Source: an uncultured Clostridia bacterium (lineage in GTDB: Bacteria > Bacillota > Clostridia > Oscillospirales > Oscillospiraceae). Taken from it: DNA of 13,689 nucleotides. A model generated the notes under the pieces. It was not told where the DNA came from, did no database searches, and saw only the letters and a program-made list of their open reading frames with translations. Positions 7,939-13,689 of this stretch are shown here, one piece after another (position 1 is the first letter of the stretch; the number at the start of each line of letters is the position of its first letter). The translations under genes were made by a program, and so were the position numbers. The DNA lies in NCBI GenBank assembly GCA_938049125.1, contig CALICR010000036.1, positions 1 through 13,689 on the forward strand, given 5' to 3'.

Positions 7939-9273
7939 ATGGAACGAGAACGACTAGGCTCCCGGCTGGGCTTCATCCTGCTGTCCGCAGGCTGCGCCAT
8001 CGGCTGCGGCAACGTGTGGAAATTCCCCTGGATGTGCGGCCAGTTCGGCGGCGGCGGCTTCGTGCTGCTCTATATCCTCTGCCTGCTGCTCCTGGGCCTG
8101 CCCATCATGACCATGGAATTTTCCGTCGGGCGCGCCGCCCAGGCCAGCCCCATCCATATGTATCAGAAGCTGGAGCGTCCCGGCCAGAAATGGCATCTCC
8201 ACGGCTATGCCGCTTTCTTCGGCAACGTGGCGCTCATGGCCTTCTACACCGTGGTCACCGGCTGGATCGTCTACTACTTTGTGAAATTCCTGACGGGCCA
8301 GACCCAGGACCTCGGCTTCGTGGCCATGATCCAGAGCCCGCGGATCAACCTGACCTACCTGGCGGTCACCGTCGTCGTGGCCTTCGGCATCCTCTGCTTC
8401 CAGCTCCAGGGCGGCCTTGAGCGCATCACGAAGTATATGATGACGCTGCTGATGCTCCTGATGATCGTCCTGGCGGTCCACAGCTTCACGCTGCCCGGCG
8501 CGGCGGAGGGCCTTCGGTTCTACCTGGTGCCCGACCTCTCGAAGATCACCGGCTCCGTGGTGGTCGGCGCCATGAACCAGGCATTTTTCACCCTGTCCGT
8601 CGGCATGGGCTCCATGGCCATCTTCGGCAGCTACATCGGCAAGGACCGCACCATGCTGGGCGAGTCCGTCAACGTCATCGTGCTGGACACCTTCGTGGCC
8701 ATCGTCGCGGGCCTCATCATGTTTCCGGCCTGCTACACCTACGGCCTCGAGGTCAACGCCGGGCCGAGCCTGCTCTTCGACACCATGGCCACGGTCTTCA
8801 ACAACATGGCCGGGGGCCGCTGGTGGGGCACGCTGTTCTTCCTCTTTATGGTTTTTGCGGCCCTGTCAACGGTGCTGGCGGTCTGCGAGAACATCCTCGC
8901 CATGGTGCGCGAGATGACGGGCTGGAGCCGCCCCAAGGGCTGCCTGATCTGCGGCGCGGGCGTCTTCCTGCTGGCCATCACCACGGCCATGGGCTACAGC
9001 GTCTTCAAGTTCCAGCCCTTCGCCGAAGGCACGGCCTGGCTGGACTTCTGGGACTTCCTGGTCTCCAACAACATCCTGCCCCTCGGTTCGCTGGTCTTCG
9101 CCCTGTTCTGCTGCCAGAAGTGGGGCTGGGGCTGGGAGAGCTTCGTGGCCGAGGCCAACGCGGGCAAGGGCATGAAGGTCAAGGCCTGGATGCGCCCCAT
9201 CTTCCAGTATTTCGTCCCCGCCGCCATCCTCTTCATTTATATTTACGGCATGGTCACCTTCCAGTGGAGCTGA
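7939..9273 (+). CDS. Sodium-coupled amino-acid transporter, neurotransmitter:sodium symporter (NSS) family
   Basis: A 444-residue polytopic inner-membrane protein of the LeuT/MhsT/TnaT type, probably importing an amino acid with Na+. The N-terminal RLGFILLSAG and the broken first helix GCAIGCGNVWKFP (18-30) correspond to the LeuT unwound TM1 with its Na+ and substrate ligands (Asn 25 matches LeuT Asn 27). GGGGF (37-41) follows. The TM6 signature AFFTLSVGMG (215-224), leading into FGSYIGKD, is very LeuT-like. In TM8, ALST (308-311) aligns with the Na2 site. About 440 residues suits bacterial members, many of which have 11 helices. The RBS is weak (a purine-rich GAGAG about seven bases before the ATG). 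The gene has its own promoter and terminator and is not clearly tied to its neighbours. The substrate (hydrophobic or aromatic amino acid by family) is an inference. Confidence 0.93.
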   Translation: MERERLGSRLGFILLSAGCAIGCGNVWKFPWMCGQFGGGGFVLLYILCLLLLGLPIMTMEFSVGRAAQASPIHMYQKLERPGQKWHLHGYAAFFGNVALMAFYTVVTGWIVYYFVKFLTGQTQDLGFVAMIQSPRINLTYLAVTVVVAFGILCFQLQGGLERITKYMMTLLMLLMIVLAVHSFTLPGAAEGLRFYLVPDLSKITGSVVVGAMNQAFFTLSVGMGSMAIFGSYIGKDRTMLGESVNVIVLDTFVAIVAGLIMFPACYTYGLEVNAGPSLLFDTMATVFNNMAGGRWWGTLFFLFMVFAALSTVLAVCENILAMVREMTGWSRPKGCLICGAGVFLLAITTAMGYSVFKFQPFAEGTAWLDFWDFLVSNNILPLGSLVFALFCCQKWGWGWESFVAEANAGKGMKVKAWMRPIFQYFVPAAILFIYIYGMVTFQWS

Positions 9274-9279
9274 CCGAAC

Positions 9280-9319
9280 GCAGCCCCTCCGGCTTTGCTG
9301 GAGGGGCTGCTGCTTTTTT
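9280..9319 (+). terminator. Rho-independent terminator of the NSS transporter gene
   Basis: A perfect 11-bp stem, GCAGCCCCTCC (9280-9290) with GGAGGGGCTGC (9300-9310), and a 9-nt loop. Six T's at 9314-9319 follow after a three-base step. It begins seven bases after the stop codon. Confidence 0.9.
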
Positions 9320-9377
9320 GCAAGGCGAAAATGAAATATACATTGAAGAGGGAATGTTCACCTGGTGACAGAAGAAC

Positions 9378-9412
9378 AAAAAACGCCGTGAAAATTCGAA
9401 TTTCACAGCGTT
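9378..9412 (-). terminator. Rho-independent terminator of the tRNA gene
   Basis: On the minus strand, a 12-bp stem (9412-9401 with 9393-9382, one G-T pair) with a 7-nt loop ends in six T's (9383-9378). It starts two bases after the tRNA CCA end. Confidence 0.85.
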
Positions 9413-9414
9413 TC

Positions 9415-9489
9415 TGGCACTCCCTGCCGGAATCGAACCGACAATTAACCCTTAGGAGGGGCTTGTTATATCCGTTTAACTAAGGGAGC
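9415..9489 (-). tRNA. tRNA-Arg (anticodon CCU)
   Basis: A 75-nt cloverleaf read by hand on the minus strand: acceptor GCTCCCT with AGGGAGT, D-arm GTTA/TAAC, anticodon stem AGCCC/GGGTT around loop CTCCTAA (anticodon CCT in DNA), T-arm GTCGG/CCGGC around TTCGATT, discriminator G and an encoded CCA (9417-9415). This decodes AGG. The first acceptor pair is G-T rather than Watson-Crick. The gene stands alone with its own promoter and terminator. tRNA-Arg(CCU) genes are frequent integration sites of mobile elements, but no integrase or duplicated 3' end is visible here. Confidence 0.95.
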
Positions 9490-9574
9490 GTACGAAATTT
9501 TATGCAGTCCGGTACCGGCTTCGACGAATCCGGGAGAAGTTCCGGCCCATAGATGGCGGGGATCGGCTTTTTTT

Positions 9575-9603
9575 ATTCTAACGGCTTTGGGGCGGCAAGT
9601 CAA
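9575..9603 (-). promoter_or_regulatory. Promoter of tRNA-Arg
   Basis: On the minus strand TTGACT (9603-9598), a 17-bp spacer and TAGAAT (9580-9575), a strong housekeeping promoter. The start would be near 9568, about 79 nt ahead of the mature tRNA 5' end at 9489. Confidence 0.8.
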
Positions 9604-9683
9604 GAGGGGAGGGGACGCGAATGGCGATTTTTTCGGGCGGAGAAAAAATTTGGGAAACCACAGGAGAATGTGCAGGAACAGGA

Positions 9684-9712
9684 TTGACAATTCCGCAGAA
9701 AGAGAGTAGAAT
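9684..9712 (+). promoter_or_regulatory. Promoter of the 2-oxo acid dehydrogenase operon
   Basis: TTGACA at 9684-9689 (perfect -35), a 17-bp spacer and TAGAAT at 9707-9712. Transcription would start near 9719, leaving about 80 nt of leader before the E2 start codon. The match to consensus suggests a highly expressed operon. Confidence 0.85.
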
Positions 9713-9800
9713 ACAACAAGAACAAAAATAAACACAACATAAACGGATATTCTGCCCGGGTAGAACCGTGCTTCTGAATTCAGAGATAGGAGTGACAGAT

Positions 9801-11462
9801 ATGGCGGAAGGTGTTCTGATGCCGAAGGCCGGCATCACAGTGGAATCCTGCATCATCGGCGAATGGAAAAAGAAGGTGGGCGATGCCGTGCAGGTGGGCG
9901 ACATCCTCTTTACCTATGAGACCGACAAGGCGGAGTTTGAGTGCGAGTCTACGGCGGCCGGTACCCTGCTGGATATTTTCTTCCAGAACGGCGACGAGGT
10001 CCCGTGCCTGGTGAACGTCTGTGCCGTCGGCAACCCCGGCGAGGACGTGTCCGCCCTGCGTCCGAATGGCGCGGCTGCCGCGGTCCCTGCGGAGACCCCG
10101 AAGGCCGAGACTCCGACCGCGCCCGCGGCCCCTGCCGCCCCGGCGGCTCCCGCGGCGCCCACGGGTCCCGTGGCCGAGGCGGTTGTCATGCCGAAGGCCG
10201 GCATCACCGTGGAGTCCTGCATCATCAGCGAGTGGAAAAAGCAGGTCGGCGACATGGTCAAGGTAGGCGACATCCTCTTTACCTATGAGACCGACAAGGC
10301 GGAATTCGAATGCGAATCCACGGCGGAGGGCAAGCTCCTGGCCGTGTTCTTCCAGAACGGCGACGAGGTCCCGTGCCTCGTGAACGTCTGCGCCATCGGC
10401 AAGGACGGCGACGACACTGCGTCCCTGCGCCCCGGCGCGGCTCCGGCGGCAGCGCCCGTCGAGGCTGCCGCGCCTGCGGCCCCCGCTGCGCCCGCGGCGG
10501 AGGAGACGGTGACGGCGTCTACCGCGGCGGCGGTCTCGCCCCGGGCAAAGGCCTTGGCGGAGCGTGCCGGTGTGGACGCTGCTCAGGCGGCTCCCACGGG
10601 CCCCAACGGCCGCGTCATCGAGCGCGACGTGCGCCGCCTGATGGCCGAAGGCCCTTCGGAGACCGTCAAGGCGGCCCCGGCGGCAGCGCCCGCTGCGGCC
10701 CCGGCTGTACCCGCTGCGGCAAAGGCGCCTGCGGCCCCCGCGGCTGCGGCGGCTCCGGCGGCCGAGGCGGACTACGAGGACGTGAAGTTCAACCAGGTCC
10801 GCAAGGTCACGGCCAAGGCCATGATGAAGAGCCTCTCCACCATGGCCCAGCTCACCCAGCAGTATTCCTTCGACGCCACCCAGATCCAGGCCTACCGGAG
10901 GATGCTCAAGGCCCTGGACGGCCCCATGAGCAAGATCAGCCTCAACGACATGGTCATGTTCGCCGTCAGCCGCACGATCCTGAGCTGCCCGGACCTGAAC
11001 GCCAATATGCTGGACGACACCACCGTCCGTCACTTCAAGCACGTCAACCTGGGCTTTGCCTGCGACACCCCGCGGGGCCTGCTGGTGCCCGTCATCTTCA
11101 AGGCCGACGAGATGAGCCTGCTGGAGCTGTCCATGGAGGCCAAGCGGCTCGCCGAGGAGGCCAAGGGCGGCAAGATCAGCCCAGACTACCTGAACGGCGG
11201 CAGCTTCACCGTCTCCAACATCGGCTCCATGGGCTGCGAAGCCTTTACCCCCGTCATCAACCCGCCTCAGACTGGCATCCTCGGCGTCTGCAGCATCCAG
11301 ACGAAGATCAAGGGCGTGAAGGACGGCCAGATCGAGACCTATCCGGCCATGGGCCTGAGCCTGACCCTCGACCACCGCGTCATCGACGGAGCTCCTGCGG
11401 CAAGATTTATGCGTGACCTTTGCGCAAATCTTGAGAATTTCATGACGTTACTTGCAAAATAA
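9801..11462 (+). CDS. Dihydrolipoamide acyltransferase (E2) with two tandem lipoyl domains
   Basis: A 553-residue core enzyme of a 2-oxo acid dehydrogenase complex, which moves the acyl group from E1 through lipoate to coenzyme A. Domains: lipoyl 1 (about 2-78, lipoylated Lys 43 in ETDKAE), an Ala-Pro linker, lipoyl 2 (about 127-202, Lys 166 in the same motif), an Ala-Pro linker, the peripheral E1/E3-binding domain (about 245-284, VSPRAKALAERAGVD, then GPNGRVIERDV), a third Ala-Pro linker, and the catalytic domain (about 326-553) with the active-site motif DHRVIDG (524-530; His 525, Asp 529). The lipoyl domains are 63/74 identical by my count and share four Cys. The ATG at 9801 follows AGGAG at eight bases; an in-frame GTG at 9768 lacks an RBS. 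First gene of an operon with E3 and E1. Acyl specificity (acetyl, acetoin-derived or branched-chain) cannot be decided. Confidence 0.93.
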   Translation: MAEGVLMPKAGITVESCIIGEWKKKVGDAVQVGDILFTYETDKAEFECESTAAGTLLDIFFQNGDEVPCLVNVCAVGNPGEDVSALRPNGAAAAVPAETPKAETPTAPAAPAAPAAPAAPTGPVAEAVVMPKAGITVESCIISEWKKQVGDMVKVGDILFTYETDKAEFECESTAEGKLLAVFFQNGDEVPCLVNVCAIGKDGDDTASLRPGAAPAAAPVEAAAPAAPAAPAAEETVTASTAAAVSPRAKALAERAGVDAAQAAPTGPNGRVIERDVRRLMAEGPSETVKAAPAAAPAAAPAVPAAAKAPAAPAAAAAPAAEADYEDVKFNQVRKVTAKAMMKSLSTMAQLTQQYSFDATQIQAYRRMLKALDGPMSKISLNDMVMFAVSRTILSCPDLNANMLDDTTVRHFKHVNLGFACDTPRGLLVPVIFKADEMSLLELSMEAKRLAEEAKGGKISPDYLNGGSFTVSNIGSMGCEAFTPVINPPQTGILGVCSIQTKIKGVKDGQIETYPAMGLSLTLDHRVIDGAPAARFMRDLCANLENFMTLLAK

Positions 11463-11479
11463 TTATTTTGTAGTAGAAT
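11452..11479 (+). promoter_or_regulatory. Possible internal promoter for E3-E1, containing a 16-bp palindrome
   Basis: TTGCAA at 11452-11457, a 16-bp spacer and TAGAAT at 11474-11479. Inside it lies the perfect 16-bp A/T-rich palindrome CAAAATAATTATTTTG (11455-11470), which covers the E2 stop codon. This could give E3 and E1 a separate transcript; the palindrome could be an operator or chance A/T symmetry. Confidence 0.4.
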
Positions 11480-11515
11480 GGACATGAATTCATAAAAGAA
11501 AAGGAGTTAATTTCC

Positions 11516-12895
11516 ATGGAAAAGTTTTATGACGTACTGGTCATCGGCGGCGGCCCCGGCGGCTACCTCTGCGCGGAGCGTGCGGCACAGGGCGGCTTCC
11601 ACACGGCGATTATCGAAAAGGCGAACCTGGGCGGTACCTGCCTGAACGAGGGCTGCGTCCCGACCAAGAGCCTGCTGTACTGCGCCAAGCAGTACTCCTC
11701 CGCGCTCCATGGCAAGGACTACGGCTTCACGGCGGCGGACGTCACCTATGACCACGCTGCGGTCATCGCGCGGAAGGACCGCGTGGTGAAGAAGCTGGTC
11801 GCTGGCGTCGGCGCCTCCATGAAGGGCAATAAGATCGACGTCTATAAGGGCGAAGGCGCGCTGAAGGGCCGCAACCCCGAAAAGGGCTACGATGTCGAGG
11901 TCGCCGGTGAGACCATCACCGCTGAGCGCATCGTGCTCGCCACCGGCTCCGTCGTCGCCGTTCCCCCGATCCCCGGCGTCAAGGAAGGCATCGCCTCCGG
12001 CTTTGTGGTCACCAGCCGCGAGTTCCTGAACATGAAGGAGCTGCCGAAGGAAATGGTCGCCATCGGCGGCGGCGTCATCGGCCTGGAGATGGCTTGCTAT
12101 CTGGCCACCGTCGGCGTTAAGGTTACCGTCGTGGAGATGATGCCGAAGATCGCCGGTCCCACGGATGCCGACATCTGCGACAACCTGATGAAGACCTACC
12201 AGAAGGACTACGGCATGAAGTTCGAGCTCTCTGCCAAGGTCAAGGAAGTTAAGACCGACTGTGTCGTCTATGAGGACAAGGATGGCAAGACCGTCGAGGC
12301 CAAGTGCGACAAGGTCCTGCTGGCCGCAGGCCGCCGCGCCAACATCGCGGGCCTGAACGTCGAAGCCCTGGGCATCGAGACAAACCGCGGCGCCGTCGTG
12401 ACGGACCGCTATATGCTGACCAATGTGCCCAACATCTACGCTGTCGGTGACTGCAACGGCAAGCTGATGCTGGCCCACACCGCGTACCGTGAAGCGGAGG
12501 TGGCCGTCAACCATATGCTCGGCCTCAAGGACGAGATGAACTACGACACCATTCCCTCGGTCATTTACACGAATCCCGAAGTCGCTTCCGTCGGCCTGTC
12601 CAAGAAGGCTGCTGAGGAGAAGGGGCTTAAGGTCACGGAGGTCAAGGTCCCGATGCAGATGTCCGGCCGCTATGTGGCGGAGACCCTGCGCGGCGATGGC
12701 TTTGCGAAGATCGTCTACGATACGGAACATAACCGCATTGTCGGCATCTGCATGGTCGGCAACTACGCCTCTGAAATCATCGTCAGTGCCGTCATGATGC
12801 TGGACACCGAGCTGCCGCTCAGCCAGCTGAAGAAGATCGTGTTCCCGCATCCTACTGTCGGCGAAGTCATCCGCGAGGGGCTGTTCATGCTCTGA
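11516..12895 (+). CDS. lpdA: Dihydrolipoyl dehydrogenase (E3)
   Basis: A 459-residue cytoplasmic FAD-dependent disulfide oxidoreductase that reoxidises dihydrolipoamide on E2 and passes electrons to NAD+. Motifs: FAD-binding GGGPGG (11-16), redox-active disulfide GGTCLNEGCVPTK (Cys 42 and Cys 47), NAD-binding GGGVIG (184-189), second FAD motif YAVGDC (308-313), and the C-terminal active-site FPHPTVGE (His 445, Glu 450) that completes the partner's site in the homodimer. The usual HAHPT is FPHPT here, but the catalytic His-Glu pair is kept. The length is normal for the family. The ATG at 11516 follows AAAGGAG by nine bases. It lies 53 bp after E2 and 29 bp before E1, so it is dedicated to this complex. 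Confidence 0.94.
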   Translation: MEKFYDVLVIGGGPGGYLCAERAAQGGFHTAIIEKANLGGTCLNEGCVPTKSLLYCAKQYSSALHGKDYGFTAADVTYDHAAVIARKDRVVKKLVAGVGASMKGNKIDVYKGEGALKGRNPEKGYDVEVAGETITAERIVLATGSVVAVPPIPGVKEGIASGFVVTSREFLNMKELPKEMVAIGGGVIGLEMACYLATVGVKVTVVEMMPKIAGPTDADICDNLMKTYQKDYGMKFELSAKVKEVKTDCVVYEDKDGKTVEAKCDKVLLAAGRRANIAGLNVEALGIETNRGAVVTDRYMLTNVPNIYAVGDCNGKLMLAHTAYREAEVAVNHMLGLKDEMNYDTIPSVIYTNPEVASVGLSKKAAEEKGLKVTEVKVPMQMSGRYVAETLRGDGFAKIVYDTEHNRIVGICMVGNYASEIIVSAVMMLDTELPLSQLKKIVFPHPTVGEVIREGLFML

Positions 12896-12924
12896 GCGCC
12901 GCTTAGAAAGAAGGAAAAATAACT

Positions 12925-13689
12925 ATGCCGAAGTCCCTTTATGTTGATCCTGTAAAAACCCGCGCTGCGGGGACCATCCACTTCGAGGATATCCCTGTCT
13001 GCCAGTACAACAAGACCATCGAGGAGGAACGGAAGAATTACTCCGACGAGGACCTCATCCGCATCTTCCGCGACATCACGATCCTGCGTGAGTTTGAGTC
13101 CATGCTGACCCTCATCAAAACGCAGGCGAGCTATAATGGGATCGACACCACCTATCCCGGTCCGGCCCACCTCTCCTACGGCCAGGAAGCCTCCTGCGTC
13201 GGCGAGGCCTATCTGCTGGACAAGGACGACATCATCTTTGGCTCCCACCGGTCTCATTCCGAGATCCTGGCCAAGGCCCTGTCCTGCATCCACAAGATGT
13301 CCGACAAAGAGCTGATGGACGTCATGGAGAATTTCCTGGGCGGCAAGACGCTCCGGGCGGTGGAAAAGTTCGGCAAGACGGAGAACGTGAAGGAGCTGGC
13401 CATCCGCTTCGTGCTCTACGGCGCACTGGCGGAGCTGTTCGCCCGTGAAAACGGCTTCCACCACGGCATGGGCGGCTCCATGCACGCGTTCTTCCTGCCC
13501 TTCGGCATTTACCCCAACAACGCCATCGTCGGCGGCAGCGCCACCATCGCCGCGGGCGCTGCGCTCTACAAGAAAGAAAATGACAAAAAGGGCATGGTCG
13601 TCTGCAACATCGGCGACGCTTCCCTCGGCTGCGGTCCCGTGTGGGAGGCCTTCAACTTCTCCGCCATGGACCAGCTCCGGACCCTCTGG
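12925..13689 (+). CDS. Thiamine-pyrophosphate-dependent 2-oxo acid dehydrogenase E1 component, alpha region (3' end outside window)
   Basis: The first 255 codons of an E1 subunit, open to the window edge. E1 decarboxylates the 2-oxo acid on thiamine pyrophosphate and transfers the acyl group to E2 lipoate. After an N-terminal extension (about 1-40) come the E1-alpha features: [18 protein letters not shown] (44-61), HLSYGQEA (82-89), [12 protein letters not shown] (102-113), [10 protein letters not shown] (180-189) and the start of the TPP/Mg2+ motif [16 protein letters not shown] (230-245), with Ala where GDG is usual. About 45 residues separate SHRSHSE from the GGSMH region, more than in ordinary E1-alpha. 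AAGGAA lies about eight bases before the ATG. The alpha and beta regions may be fused in one chain, but the missing 3' part prevents a decision. Substrate (pyruvate, acetoin or branched-chain 2-oxo acid) unresolved. Confidence 0.87.
   Translation, partial: MPKSLYVDPVKTRAAGTIHFEDIPVCQYNKTIEEERKNYSDEDLIRIFRDITILREFESMLTLIKTQASYNGIDTTYPGPAHLSYGQEASCVGEAYLLDKDDIIFGSHRSHSEILAKALSCIHKMSDKELMDVMENFLGGKTLRAVEKFGKTENVKELAIRFVLYGALAELFARENGFHHGMGGSMHAFFLPFGIYPNNAIVGGSATIAAGAALYKKENDKKGMVVCNIGDASLGCGPVWEAFNFSAMDQLRTLW

Larger units (their letters stand above)
9490..9800. other. Divergent intergenic region between tRNA-Arg and the dehydrogenase operon
   Basis: There is no gene in these 311 bases. The region holds the tRNA promoter (minus, 9575-9603) with an unusually long leader of about 79 nt, an A/T-rich inverted repeat (ATTTTTTC 9627-9634 with GAAAAAAT 9642-9649), the E2 promoter (plus, 9684-9712) and the E2 leader, which contains a weak hairpin (TTCT/AGAA flanking CCCGGG, about 9750-9765). 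The tRNA leader at 9500-9560 is GC-rich but does not fold into a second tRNA by eye. Confidence 0.6.

Noticed and set aside
9500..9560. A possible second tRNA upstream of tRNA-Arg
   Set aside because: No T-arm GGTTCGA-type loop or acceptor pairing could be assembled by hand.
10089..10180. Ala-Pro repeats in E2 as a separate repeat element
   Set aside because: They are the flexible interdomain linkers normal for E2 proteins, not a DNA-level repeat system.
9780..11375. A 531-codon open frame on the minus strand, antisense to E2
   Set aside because: The Arg/Gly-rich repeats are the reverse reading of the Ala-Pro linkers; no RBS and no family resemblance.
11507..12850. A 447-codon open frame on the minus strand, antisense to E3
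   Set aside because: Val, Asp, His and Leu-rich shadow with no motif; the plus strand encodes a complete dihydrolipoyl dehydrogenase.

Overview
The window reads as chromosomal DNA of a GC-rich, probably anaerobic, gut-type Firmicute (Clostridia, Oscillospiraceae-like). Coding DNA is strongly GC-biased, while intergenic regions are A+T-rich, with near-consensus sigma-A promoters spaced 16 or 17 bp, AGGAGG-type ribosome binding sites and U-tract terminators. The assignment rests on protein character and signal style only; no marker gene is present.

Layout: (1) 1-653 holds a promoter, RBS and start codon joined to the last ~85 codons of a short-chain dehydrogenase (SDR) in the wrong frame, a decayed gene closed by a bidirectional terminator. 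(2) 654-4615, minus strand, is a translationally coupled marR-ABC-ABC operon for a heterodimeric multidrug-type exporter, headed by a large palindromic operator. (3) 4635-6929, minus strand, is a heavy-metal operon: a 72-aa free-standing metal-binding (HMA) protein followed by a P1B-type ATPase that lacks its own N-terminal metal-binding domain. (4) 6880-7788, plus strand and divergent from it, encodes an unusual regulator, an ArsR/SmtB winged helix fused to an AraC-type DNA-binding domain with a C-terminal Cys cluster. The two divergent promoters share one palindromic -10 element, and an ArsR-like operator lies beside it. (5) 7857-9319 is a monocistronic sodium-coupled amino-acid (NSS) transporter with its own promoter and terminator. 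(6) 9378-9603, minus strand, is tRNA-Arg(CCU) with promoter and terminator. (7) 9684 to the end is a 2-oxo acid dehydrogenase operon in the order E2 - E3 - E1, cut off by the window edge. E2 has two nearly identical lipoyl domains.

Functionally these are separate modules: drug-type efflux under MarR control, metal efflux under an ArsR-AraC sensor, amino-acid uptake, and an acyl-CoA-forming 2-oxo acid dehydrogenase complex. The less ordinary signals are the fused metalloregulator with its shared-element divergent promoter, the dehydrogenase operon (gene order, duplicated Cys-containing lipoyl domains, GDA instead of GDG in E1), and the SDR deletion scar. No CRISPR array, insertion sequence or phage gene was seen.
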